Of a DNA stretch of 11,221 bases, positions 1-7,484 are shown piece after piece. Source of the stretch: an uncultured Ruminococcus sp. (GTDB lineage Bacteria; Bacillota; Clostridia; Oscillospirales; Ruminococcaceae). Every line of letters starts with the position of its first letter. Position 1 is the stretch's first letter. Under the pieces are notes generated by a model. That model worked only from the letters and a program-made list of their open reading frames with translations, was not told the DNA's origin and made no database searches. A program made the position numbers and the translations under genes. Where the stretch lies: contig CAJTLC010000034.1 in NCBI GenBank assembly GCA_910576995.1, forward strand, positions 1 to 11,221. The letters are read 5' to 3'.

Positions 1-356
1 AAATGCCGCTGTTTTACAACAACCAGATGAAAAAGTTAAGCAGAAGCGGTGTATCCTATGTGCTTGAAAAATACATTGACAAAATGAATGCCTGTTCTGT
101 TATCATACCTAAAAAGATTACTCCGCATTGCCTGCGACACTCCAAGGCTATGCATATGCTTGAAGCCGGCATAAATTTAATCTATATCCGCGATTACCTC
201 GGTCATGAATCAATTGAAACAACTCAGGTTTACGCCAGAGCCAATCCGGAAGCTAAACGAAAAGCCATAAAGAAAATGGAGCTTTCTTCTCCATCGCCTA
301 TACTGCCGGATTGGAATGATGATCCTGACCTGATGAAATTTCTCCACTCCCTCTAA
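1..356 (+). CDS. Tyrosine recombinase, C-terminal catalytic part (runs off left edge)
   Basis: DNA breaking-rejoining enzyme of the phage-integrase/tyrosine recombinase family; only the last ~117 residues are in the window. Numbering from the first in-window Met (base 3), the catalytic residues visible are H42 and R45 in PHCLRHSKAM, H68 in YLGH and the nucleophile Y77 in TTQVYARAN, so the active-site half looks intact. The tail ending in PDWNDDPDLMKFLHSL (W-N-D-P-L-L-H-L pattern) resembles the last gene of three-recombinase RIT or Tn554-type elements; that sub-family call is inference. The internal Met at base 3 is unlikely to be the true start, because the family is about 300 residues or more. 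It is the only plus-strand gene in the window and converges on a broken amidoligase gene, suggesting its element inserted there. Confidence 0.9.
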   Translation, partial: MPLFYNNQMKKLSRSGVSYVLEKYIDKMNACSVIIPKKITPHCLRHSKAMHMLEAGINLIYIRDYLGHESIETTQVYARANPEAKRKAIKKMELSSPSPILPDWNDDPDLMKFLHSL

Positions 357-358
357 CA

Positions 359-439
359 TTATGTTCAGTATTTTCCCTGAAACTTTCGTATTACTGCGGT
401 TTCGGGGATTTGCTTTACATAATGCTTTACTGGACATAA
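359..439. repeat. Imperfect inverted repeat at the recombinase-element end
   Basis: TTATGTTCAGTA (359-370) and TACTGGACATAA (428-439) are inverted copies differing at one of 12 positions. They flank the hairpin at 375-407, and the right copy supplies the premature stop of the amidoligase frame. This fits a terminal or subterminal recombinase-binding site, but that role is inferred from position only. Confidence 0.5.
375..407 (+). terminator. Hairpin after the tyrosine recombinase, terminator-like
   Basis: Arms CCCTGAAAC (375-383) and GTTTCGGGG (399-407) pair over 9 bp with one G-T wobble and a 15-base loop. It lies 18 bases after the recombinase stop. The following T-run (ATTTGCTTT) is weak, so it may be a terminator or part of the element's end structure. 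Confidence 0.5.
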
Positions 440-1062
440 AAAGTTTTATACCGAGTATTCGAGTAATGATGATACACCTCGGATTCATCGCCTCTGTACC
501 ATAATTTCTGAATTTCAGCCATTGTTTTCGGCTTTTTACGGTTTAACTGCTCCACAAAATCTCTGTCTATTTTCTGACAGTAATTCGACCTTGCTGTTGA
601 GACCTGAAGCGCGTCCCAGAGGTAATCCTCTTTGCTTGAAAAAATATTCACAAGATTTATAAGCTGCCTCGGAGTAAAATCATCGGCTGAAATATGAAGA
701 TGTGTACCGCAGCGGTATGTCGGTCCGGTCACGCCGCCCGCCCTTCTCAACGCCCTTATAACCTCCTGCAACAGCGGTATATCGTCATATCCAAGCACCG
801 GAGAATTAAGCTCCACGCTGTATGACGAGTTCGAAGTTCTGCCACGCTCATCGTGAGCCTCGATACTGCTGTCATAAACCAGCGACCACGTTCTTCCGCT
901 GCTGTCACCAACTGTATACTTGTCATAAGAACCACCAACATGGCTAATTTCACCGCCAAGAACGTCACTTATCGCATTCGCCGCTTGACATCTCGTCAGA
1001 CCTGTAAGCTCAATTTCTATTCCGAAATTTCTCTGCTTTATTCCGTCAAAATCTCCTGCCAA
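427..1062 (-). CDS. Amidoligase-family protein, C-terminally truncated
   Basis: Resembles the amidoligase (Amidoligase_2) family, glutamine-synthetase-fold ligases predicted to form amide bonds on peptides or small molecules and common on mobile elements. Family signals in order: FGIEIELTG near the N-terminus, SYSVELNSPVLG in the middle, then GTHLHIS, and finally YSNTRY. In the family the N/S-x-R-Y motif is normally followed by a L-N-L-H-S-type segment and a further C-terminal stretch with an E-F-R motif. Here the frame instead reads KTFYVQ and stops, so the C-terminal part is lost where the tyrosine-recombinase DNA begins. I chose the TTG at 1062 (211 aa) because GGAGG lies 8 bases before it; a further in-frame TTG at 1077 overlaps that ribosome site. 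The gene is 55 bases after recombinase 3, separated by a terminator-like hairpin. Probably non-functional. Confidence 0.82.
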   Translation of the reverse strand: MAGDFDGIKQRNFGIEIELTGLTRCQAANAISDVLGGEISHVGGSYDKYTVGDSSGRTWSLVYDSSIEAHDERGRTSNSSYSVELNSPVLGYDDIPLLQEVIRALRRAGGVTGPTYRCGTHLHISADDFTPRQLINLVNIFSSKEDYLWDALQVSTARSNYCQKIDRDFVEQLNRKKPKTMAEIQKLWYRGDESEVYHHYSNTRYKTFYVQ

Positions 1063-1075
1063 CCTATCAACCTCC

Positions 1076-1107
1076 AAAAAAGAAAAACGGCTGTATCAAG
1101 CCGTTTT
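1076..1107 (-). terminator. Rho-independent terminator directly before the amidoligase RBS
   Basis: On the minus strand AAAACGGCT pairs with AGCCGTTTT (9 bp, loop TGATAC, bases 1084-1107), followed by TCTTTTTT. The stop of recombinase 3 is 10 bases upstream and the GGAGG ribosome site of the amidoligase starts immediately after the T-run. It should end most recombinase transcripts. Amidoligase expression would then need read-through or antitermination, as no separate promoter fits in the gap. Confidence 0.8.
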
Positions 1108-1117
1108 CTTCGTAAAT

Positions 1118-2722
1118 TTATTTTTTATCAACGTCCACCTTAACCTCAAATCCGCCCTTGAAAATTATGAGAATTTCCGTCTTGCTCAGAACCTTTACGC
1201 ATTCGATAACCTTGCGGATAATAATATCGTTGAATTGTTCAAGTTCAAATTTGTTGCTTGTAATTTTATCGATCTCAGGATTACTTTTTTCCGCAGTATT
1301 CTGTGATTTCAGCGTCATTAATTTACTGCTCAGATTTTCTTCCTCTGCAAATAATTTTGCAAATTCACCATCAAGCGAATCTTCATCGCAGGCTTTCTCT
1401 GCTATCAAATCTATGAAATCATTCCGTGCCTTTTCGATCTCTTTCAGCCGATTTTCTATTGCCTGAATCTCGTTATCCGCAAGTCCCGACAGCACCTTTT
1501 CAGCGCTATTTCGCAGAATTTCCGCCACCTCATCAGAACAGTTATAGAACTCGTTTATCGCTTTCACGATTGCCCTATGCAGCGGTTCTTCGTGAATTGT
1601 CGGGGAATTTTTGCAGTATCGATTGCCGTGATCCAGACGGCTTATACACCGCCACACGATTCGCTTTTTACCATGAACATTCCAAGTACATCTTCTGAAC
1701 GGCGTTCCGCATTCTCCGCAGATCAGAAGTTCCGTCAAAGCGTATTTGCTGCTGTATTTCCCCTGTTCTGTAATCGCCTTATCGCTCACTTTTCGCTTGG
1801 AATTCCGCCTTGCAAGCTCCTGCTGAACAAGATTGAAAGTATCACGATTTATTATCGCAGGATGAGCGTCGCTCACAAGATACATCGTCCGCTCGCCGTT
1901 ATTTTTCACGGTTTTATGGCTGATGCAGTCGATGGTGTATGTCTTTTGCAGCAGACAATCTCCCGCATATTTTTCGTTTCTGAGAATCCTTAAAATGCCG
2001 TCGCTTCGCCAATCCAAGCGACCATGAACCGTTGGTCTGCCTGTTTCATTGAGCAGCTTTGCAATGTCGCCTGACGAATATCCGTCAAGGAATTTTTCAT
2101 AAATCAATCTCACAGTTTCCGCTTCGTCAGGAACAATTTCGGGCTTGCCGTCCTCTCCTTTTTGATAGCCAAGCCAGTTTTTGTACTGGTATCTGACCTT
2201 GCCCTCACGGAAAGACATCTGGACTCCCAGCGACACATTTTTACTGATTGATTCACTCTCAGCTTGTGCAAAACTGCCATACAGAGCAATCATGAATTCG
2301 CTTGTCATCGTCAGGGTGTTGACATTCTCCTTCTCAAAGATCACGCCTATTCCCAAGGATTTCAGCAGCCGCACATTTTCAAGGCAATCTACGGTATTTC
2401 GGGCAAAACGACTTGTTGATTTACAAAGTATAAGATCAATTTTCTTTTGTTTGCAAAGCCGTATCATTCGGTTGAATTCTGTACGCTTTTTCGTTTGAGT
2501 ACCCGAAATCCCCTCGTCTGCGAAAATCCCGGCAAGCAACCAGTCTTTGTTCCTGTTGATCAGGTCAGTGTAATAGGAAATCTGCACCTGATAGCTGTTC
2601 TGCTGTTCCTCTTGTTCGGTGCTGACGCGGCAGTAGGCGGCAACTCTGAGCTGTCGATACTGTCTGTTTTCGGCGGTTTTACGTTTTGCAGGAATTATCG
2701 TCACATTTGGTGAGACTGCCAT
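1118..2722 (-). CDS. Large serine recombinase 3 (complete)
   Basis: Site-specific DNA integrase/excisionase of the large serine recombinase family. Counting from the Met at 2722 (534 aa), the resolvase catalytic domain spans about 27-175, with the nucleophile serine at 34 in AAYCRVST and the arginine-rich SRFARNT motif. The 'recombinase' DNA-binding domain follows (about 180-300), then a zinc ribbon with Cys at about 335, 338, 359 and 370, and a charged coiled-coil region (about 405-500). The Met at 2722 (MAVSPNV) is preferred: GGAG lies 8 bases upstream, whereas the Met at 2728 is only 2 bases from it. The start overlaps the end of recombinase 2 by 44 bases, implying translational coupling. 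It is the last recombinase of the tandem triplet. Confidence 0.93.
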   Translation of the reverse strand: MAVSPNVTIIPAKRKTAENRQYRQLRVAAYCRVSTEQEEQQNSYQVQISYYTDLINRNKDWLLAGIFADEGISGTQTKKRTEFNRMIRLCKQKKIDLILCKSTSRFARNTVDCLENVRLLKSLGIGVIFEKENVNTLTMTSEFMIALYGSFAQAESESISKNVSLGVQMSFREGKVRYQYKNWLGYQKGEDGKPEIVPDEAETVRLIYEKFLDGYSSGDIAKLLNETGRPTVHGRLDWRSDGILRILRNEKYAGDCLLQKTYTIDCISHKTVKNNGERTMYLVSDAHPAIINRDTFNLVQQELARRNSKRKVSDKAITEQGKYSSKYALTELLICGECGTPFRRCTWNVHGKKRIVWRCISRLDHGNRYCKNSPTIHEEPLHRAIVKAINEFYNCSDEVAEILRNSAEKVLSGLADNEIQAIENRLKEIEKARNDFIDLIAEKACDEDSLDGEFAKLFAEEENLSSKLMTLKSQNTAEKSNPEIDKITSNKFELEQFNDIIIRKVIECVKVLSKTEILIIFKGGFEVKVDVDKK

Positions 2723-3587
2723 TTTCATCGCTCCTTTCGGTTGTATTTCTAATTTTGATTCCGTTTATGAATTCAGCTTCAATCGCAAAATTATGACTGA
2801 CTTTTATCTGCTTTACGGCGGATTTTAAGAAGTCAATATCAAGATTTTCCGATTGCATTTTCTCTGAAAAAAGAGTTTTCAAAAGTCCTGTTTTCTGCGG
2901 AATATCGCTGTATGTACACCTTTGATACTTCATTTCCGCAAGTCTGAAAATTTCATTTTTCACTTCATCAAAGTCAGATTCAGCAGCGTCGATCATTTTG
3001 TTTATCTCATTCTGTTTGAGAATTATTTCGCCGTTTGGACTGTAGCTGCTTATTTCACAGTCGGTATCTATCAATTCTGGATTTTCAGATACAGCATTCA
3101 GAATTGCCGATATACCGCCTATCAGCATACTATCCATAAGTCGATATTCAAAACGTGAACACTCGGAATTATGACAGTCCCATTTTTCGGAGCGTGTATT
3201 TCCTCCGCTTCTGAACAATCTGCGGCCGCATTCGTTACATACTGTAATTTTTCGGAGTTCATTAAGTTCCGCTGAAATTTCATGAACGGAAGTTGCTTTT
3301 TTAACTCGTTTTTCATTGGCGGCTTTAAATATTTCTTCGCTTATCAGCTGCGGAAAAATAGGAGTTCCGAGGTATTTTTCGTTCTCGATAATACGCTTGA
3401 TCATGTTTTTATTCCACTTTGAATTTACACTGTACGGCACGTCCATTTCCGCAGCGATCTCGCTTAAACTTTTTCCGGCAAGATACTCGCTGAAAATCGT
3501 AACGACTGCTAAAACCTCTTTCGGATTCGCAGTTATTCTGCCGTTCTGCATCACATATCCAAAGGGAATCGTCCTGTTTTTAGCCAT
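2679..3587 (-). CDS. Serine-recombinase-like protein lacking the catalytic domain
   Basis: A 302-aa protein made only of the DNA-binding half of a large serine recombinase. It begins directly with IPFGYVMQNGRI, the usual beginning of the 'recombinase' domain, continues through KRIIENEKYLGTPIF, and has a zinc ribbon with Cys at about 117, 120, 138 and 143, then a helical C-terminus. There is no Y-C-R-V-S active site and none is encoded just upstream. The Met at 3587 is preferred over one 8 codons earlier because GAGGAGG lies 8 bases before it. The good ribosome site, intact frame and 44-base overlap with recombinase 3 argue that this is a deliberate partner subunit rather than a pseudogene. 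Triplets of adjacent serine integrases are known from some streptococcal ICEs. Its role (target choice or directionality) is inferred. Confidence 0.85.
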   Translation of the reverse strand: MAKNRTIPFGYVMQNGRITANPKEVLAVVTIFSEYLAGKSLSEIAAEMDVPYSVNSKWNKNMIKRIIENEKYLGTPIFPQLISEEIFKAANEKRVKKATSVHEISAELNELRKITVCNECGRRLFRSGGNTRSEKWDCHNSECSRFEYRLMDSMLIGGISAILNAVSENPELIDTDCEISSYSPNGEIILKQNEINKMIDAAESDFDEVKNEIFRLAEMKYQRCTYSDIPQKTGLLKTLFSEKMQSENLDIDFLKSAVKQIKVSHNFAIEAEFINGIKIRNTTERSDENGSLTKCDDNSCKT

Positions 3588-3594
3588 TTTTCGT

Positions 3595-3657
3595 ACCTCC
3601 TCACACACCAATATACCACAGAACCTCTGACAAATCCAGTCACCAAACCCAACAAAA
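3595..3657 (-). repeat. Recombinase leader repeat, copy in front of recombinase 2
   Basis: Contains the 18-mer TCACCAAACCCAACAAAA (plus-strand sense, 3640-3657) and, next to the ribosome site, ACCTCCTCACACACCAATAT then ACCACA (3595-3620). Both blocks recur with the same order and nearly the same spacing in front of recombinase 1. Possible regulatory or recombinase-binding sequence; no consensus promoter spacing was found. Confidence 0.75.
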
Positions 3658-3682
3658 ATAGCCTGCGATTTTTGGTCACAGA

Positions 3683-5227
3683 CTACAATTTTTCTGTTAA
3701 TTTTAATCCGCCAAGCAAATGAAATTCAAGCGTTTTCCGCTCTTTTACAATTATTTTTTCGATCATAAAATCAAAGGATTCGCTTTCAAATTCTGTCATT
3801 ATTTCACTTCTGCTCTCAAAAAAATCAATAAGCATTTCAATCTGTTCAAGCATCTCGCTGTCATCATCAGAGTACGTCAGCAACTTTAAGTCTTTTTGCT
3901 TTTTGGCTATTTTACGCCTTATTTCAGCAGTTTGCTCCTGATATTTAGCTTCCGTAAGAAAGCCTTTTGTACGCAGATTTGATATTACGTGGGACTGCTC
4001 ACGAAACTGAATTATACCTCGATGAATTTCCGCAGCGTTCAGATTTCCTGCGTGTTTTTTTATTTTTAATTCCTGAAGCAATCTTTGCAGCGGAATCAGA
4101 ATCGTTTTGTAATTCAGCAATAATTTATTGAATAACCGCACAAATGCGTCGTAAAATTCATTCTGCTCAATGCCCTTTAAATCGCATAATTCCGCATTTA
4201 AATCATGCTGACGACATACCCAATAAATCTTATTATTCACAAATCTTCGCCGAAATTTTTTTCCGCAGTTTCCGCATTGGATTTTCATTGTCAGCGGATA
4301 TTTTTGGAACTCCGTATGCCCGAATTCCTCACTGCGCTTTTTCAGCAGTTCCTGAACGGCTTCAAAAACATCTCTTGAAATTATCGGTTCATGATGATCT
4401 GCAACGTAATATTGATCGGCTTCTCCCCTATTTTTCGGCTTTTTAAAGGGAAAAACATTTTCCGTATAACTCTTTTGCCACAAGCAGTCGCCGATATATT
4501 TTTCATTTGTGAGGATATATCTGACCGCTTTTTGCTTCCATTCAATCCCGGATTTTCCCATGATAATTCCGTCGGCGTTGAGATTTCTGCATATCGAAAT
4601 CAATCCGAATCCGCTGAGATATTCATTAAAAATCCTGCGTACAATTTCCGCTTCCGCTTTATTTATCACAAGCTGACCGTTGATTTTATCGTACCCGTAA
4701 GGCTGATTTGAGGCTATAAACGTGCCATTCTGCATTCTTTTGCGGATACTCCACTGCATATTCTGCGAAATCGAAACCGATTCTTCCTGCGCAAGACCGC
4801 CCATTATCGTTATCATCATTTCGTCCGTAATTTTTGCGGTATCGATGCCCTCTTTCTCGAACAAAATCGTGATTCCGAGCGATTTCAGTTCACGGATATA
4901 TTTCAGACAATCCCTTGTATTTCGGGCAAAACGGCTTATAGATTTTGAGTAAATTCTGTCGATTTTTCCTTTTCTGCAATCGTTTATCATCCGCTGAAAT
5001 TCGACTCTTTTATCGTCACGAGTTCCTGAAATACCTTCGTCAGCATAAATTTCAACGAGTGTTTCCGTTTCTGAATCGCTGAATTTATTGCCGTAATATG
5101 CAAGCTGAACAGCGTATGAATTTTGCTGATCTGCGCTGTTTGACGACACTCGGCAGTATGCTGCGACTCTGAGTTTATTATCGGTTTTTATTTCAGAAAT
5201 CGGATTTATTATCGTAACTGTCGGCAT
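3683..5227 (-). CDS. Large serine recombinase 1 (complete)
   Basis: 514-aa serine integrase. The catalytic domain (about 18-165) has the nucleophile S28 in AAYCRVSS, DEGISGTR and SISRFARNT. The recombinase domain starts at the PYGY motif (about 176) and runs to about 300. The zinc ribbon has Cys 318, 321, 338 and 348, and a coiled-coil-rich segment (about 380-450) precedes the C-terminus. The start is fixed by GAGGAGG 8 bases upstream. The architecture matches recombinase 3, but the two differ clearly outside the motifs, so they are old paralogues rather than a recent duplication. It lies 70 bases after the small membrane-peptide gene, separated by a leader that is repeated in front of recombinase 2. 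Together with its neighbours it likely integrates and excises the element. Confidence 0.94.
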   Translation of the reverse strand: MPTVTIINPISEIKTDNKLRVAAYCRVSSNSADQQNSYAVQLAYYGNKFSDSETETLVEIYADEGISGTRDDKRVEFQRMINDCRKGKIDRIYSKSISRFARNTRDCLKYIRELKSLGITILFEKEGIDTAKITDEMMITIMGGLAQEESVSISQNMQWSIRKRMQNGTFIASNQPYGYDKINGQLVINKAEAEIVRRIFNEYLSGFGLISICRNLNADGIIMGKSGIEWKQKAVRYILTNEKYIGDCLWQKSYTENVFPFKKPKNRGEADQYYVADHHEPIISRDVFEAVQELLKKRSEEFGHTEFQKYPLTMKIQCGNCGKKFRRRFVNNKIYWVCRQHDLNAELCDLKGIEQNEFYDAFVRLFNKLLLNYKTILIPLQRLLQELKIKKHAGNLNAAEIHRGIIQFREQSHVISNLRTKGFLTEAKYQEQTAEIRRKIAKKQKDLKLLTYSDDDSEMLEQIEMLIDFFESRSEIMTEFESESFDFMIEKIIVKERKTLEFHLLGGLKLTEKL

Positions 5228-5234
5228 TTTCCAG

Positions 5235-5297
5235 ACCTCCTCTCACAACAACAATACCACATTTTTGCAGAAATTTCTATCACCAAACCCAACAAAA
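5235..5297 (-). repeat. Recombinase leader repeat, copy in front of recombinase 1
   Basis: The same 18-mer TCACCAAACCCAACAAAA lies at 5280-5297, and a block beginning ACCTCCTCTCACAAC and ending AATACCACA lies at 5235-5261. The 18-mer directly abuts the stop codon of the preceding DUF3789-like gene. The stretch between the blocks is not conserved between copies. Confidence 0.75.
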
Positions 5298-5417
5298 TTA
5301 TTCGTCAGAATCTGTGCAGTTCAGTTCCCTGTCTGCCTGCCCTGCTGCCTGACACAGGCACATTGTAAAAACGCCTATGATTCCGCCTGCAAAGCATCCA
5401 AAAATAAATTGCGTCAT
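5298..5417 (-). CDS. DUF3789-like small membrane peptide (39 aa)
   Basis: A 39-aa gene read from an ATG at 5417. It begins MTQFIFGCFAGGIIGVF, continues into TMCLCQAAGQAD, and ends in a short acidic tail. It has one hydrophobic, glycine-rich membrane segment (about 3-24) followed by C-L-C-Q. This matches what I know of DUF3789, tiny proteins of unknown function found on clostridial mobile elements. The start overlaps the previous gene's stop in an ATGA arrangement, so translation is coupled. Its function is not known; position in the operon suggests a role tied to the element. Confidence 0.75.
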   Translation of the reverse strand: MTQFIFGCFAGGIIGVFTMCLCQAAGQADRELNCTDSDE

Positions 5418-5581
5418 CGTATCATCTCCCATTCTCTTGACGTTGGAAAATTCGCTGTTATTTCATCGTAACATCTTTCCTCTATCTGCTTCCTCTGACT
5501 TTCCGGAACATCTTTCATCTGCTCCGAAATGTATTGCCTGACAAGAAAAATCATCAGGTCTGCCTGTCCGTATTTTTTCAT
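5414..5581 (-). CDS. Hypothetical 55-aa protein between helicase and DUF3789-like gene
   Basis: The ATG at 5581 has a perfect GGAGG 5 bases upstream. The product is 55 aa, starting MKKYGQADLMIFLVRQYISE, with a charged helical middle (residues 21-43, rich in E, K, Q, R) and ending FPTSREWEMIR. It overlaps the last 119 bases of the helicase frame in a different frame and is coupled by ATGA to the next gene. Codon use looks natural and the ribosome site is stronger than expected by chance. I do not recognise a family and assign no function. Confidence 0.65.
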   Translation of the reverse strand: MKKYGQADLMIFLVRQYISEQMKDVPESQRKQIEERCYDEITANFPTSREWEMIR

Positions 5582-7481
5582 TCTGACCTCCGTTTATTTT
5601 GCTCCAAAAATCGCTTAATACAGCCATATCTTCGGTTTTATTCTTTATCGGAATTGCATCGAAAACTGCTTTTTTATAGCGTGATTTACTCTTACTGCTG
5701 ATTCTCGGATCGAGTATTGAAACAATTCCTTTGTCGCTTTCCGAACGTATCAATCTTCCGATTCCCTGTCTTAATTTTATTATCATTTCGGGAACTGCAA
5801 TTTCCATGAGCGGATCATTTGTTTCTACCATTTTACAGCTTATTATCGGATCAGGATACGGGAATGGCAGCTTGTAAATTATTACCTGCGACAAACTTTC
5901 GCCTTCGATGTTTATGCCTTCCCAATATGTTCCACTGCCGAGAATCACCGAATTTACGTCGTTTGTAAAACGCTTGAGCTGATATGCCTGCGATGACCCT
6001 CCGCTCTGAATAAGTATTTTATACGGCAAATTCATATTGCTTAGTTTTCTGTAAACATATTCCATGTCTGATTTTGATGTAAATAATATCAGCGTTTTCC
6101 CTTGTGTAATTTCAAGAAGCTGAACGATTTCGACGATTGATTTTTCACAATATTCTTCCTTTTTATCGTACTTTGGAATCGGCATGATTTTTGAAATGTA
6201 CAGCATTGCATTTTCATCATAATTAAAAGGTGATTTTTTTGGTTCCGGAACTATTCCGTTTTCGGGAAATCCAATACTTTTCAGAAAATATCCGCAGCAA
6301 TTTTTCGGAGTTCCCTTCTGCTTATCTGAAATTGTTGCGGAAGTTAAAATCACAGTTTTATTACTGAAAAGCAGATTTGAAATATCATTACGGATATCCT
6401 TTTTACAGACGCAGATTCTGACGTATTTTCCATTTTCAAGCCATATTATATCGTCGCCTGAATTCATTGCAACTTGCTTTACAAATTCCGATATTTCGGC
6501 ATTATTCGTATGAATAAACCGCTCAAATCTTTCAAGTTTACAATTAATTTCATCAAGAATTTTCTTTATTTCTTTTGTCGGAAAATATGAAAAAATATCG
6601 GAACTATCTGTTTCTTTTTTCTGCAAACAAACTTGTTTTTCAAGCCGTTCAAAAAGCAAATTAATTGATTTTCCGATGCTTTTCAGTAGAGCTTTTGCAA
6701 GTTTATATTCGCCGATTTTACTTCGATTCAATTCGTTTATCATATCAGTTCCGGAATATGATTTTGTAAACACCGATCTGAATTTTTCCTCGATATTATG
6801 GGATTCGTCAACGATATACTCCGAACATTCAGGGCTGAAAACACATTGATATTGCGTACTTTTTAACAGGTGCGAAACAAGCATATTCTGATTGCAGATT
6901 ACGATATTTTTTCCCTCTGCAATTCGTTTTCTTATCTCCGAATATTCGCATGAATTTGAGCAGTCGCAAACCTGACAGCGATCGCTGCCGAAATTACATA
7001 TGACCGCACAATTGAGTATTCTATAAGGAATTTTCATATTAATTTTCGCTATATCCTGACTGCCGTTCCGCACGATATCCCACAATTTCATAGCAGTAAA
7101 ATCCTGTTTATTACGGCTTACAAAGCCCTTTAATCTTCGTTTGCAGATGTATTTTTTCATTCCTTTTGCAACAACTATGTCAATGTTTACCCCAAGCATT
7201 TTCAGCACATTATGTGCGTCCCTGTTAAGCTGTTCCTGCAAAGCGATTGTTGACGTTGCAATTACGATCTGCCTATGATCCTGAGCGATTTTTAAAATAG
7301 CAGGAACAAGGTACGCAAGCGACTTTCCAATTCCCACTTCTGCTTCGACTGCAAGCGGTAATTGCTTTTCAAAAGCTGTGCAGACTTCATCTGCCATTTC
7401 AACTTGTCCATGCCGTATTTCAAGTCCGTTTTTGGCTGTATTTCTGAAAAAATCAGCCGTCTGTTTTCTTATGGAATCCAT
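5463..7481 (-). CDS. DinG/XPD-family superfamily 2 helicase
   Basis: 672-aa ATP-dependent DNA helicase of the DinG/XPD type. Walker A is EAEVGIGKS (about 46-54, K53; family consensus E-A-G-T-G-T-G-K-T), and Walker B is the variant DESH box at 225-228. Cys 113, 169, 172/174 and 178 sit between them as an iron-sulphur cluster would. The C-terminal motor has SGTYWEGINIEG (motif V) and QGIGRLIRSESDKG (motif VI). It starts 3 bases after the PemK stop with AAAGGA as ribosome site, so the two are co-transcribed. The last ~39 residues overlap the next small gene and look like that gene read in another frame, so the C-terminus may be an accidental extension. It could assist element replication or repair; that role is inferred. 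Confidence 0.9.
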   Translation of the reverse strand: MDSIRKQTADFFRNTAKNGLEIRHGQVEMADEVCTAFEKQLPLAVEAEVGIGKSLAYLVPAILKIAQDHRQIVIATSTIALQEQLNRDAHNVLKMLGVNIDIVVAKGMKKYICKRRLKGFVSRNKQDFTAMKLWDIVRNGSQDIAKINMKIPYRILNCAVICNFGSDRCQVCDCSNSCEYSEIRKRIAEGKNIVICNQNMLVSHLLKSTQYQCVFSPECSEYIVDESHNIEEKFRSVFTKSYSGTDMINELNRSKIGEYKLAKALLKSIGKSINLLFERLEKQVCLQKKETDSSDIFSYFPTKEIKKILDEINCKLERFERFIHTNNAEISEFVKQVAMNSGDDIIWLENGKYVRICVCKKDIRNDISNLLFSNKTVILTSATISDKQKGTPKNCCGYFLKSIGFPENGIVPEPKKSPFNYDENAMLYISKIMPIPKYDKKEEYCEKSIVEIVQLLEITQGKTLILFTSKSDMEYVYRKLSNMNLPYKILIQSGGSSQAYQLKRFTNDVNSVILGSGTYWEGINIEGESLSQVIIYKLPFPYPDPIISCKMVETNDPLMEIAVPEMIIKLRQGIGRLIRSESDKGIVSILDPRISSKSKSRYKKAVFDAIPIKNKTEDMAVLSDFWSKINGGQNEKIRTGRPDDFSCQAIHFGADERCSGKSEEADRGKMLR

Positions 7482-7484
7482 TTT

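Noticed and set aside
853..2713. Several plus-strand frames of 88-138 codons opposite recombinase 3 and the amidoligase
   Set aside because: They are antisense shadows of clearly recognisable genes, without ribosome sites or domain motifs.
2679..3587. Middle recombinase as a degraded pseudogene
   Set aside because: The frame is intact, it begins exactly at a domain boundary with a strong ribosome site, and no catalytic-domain remnant lies upstream.
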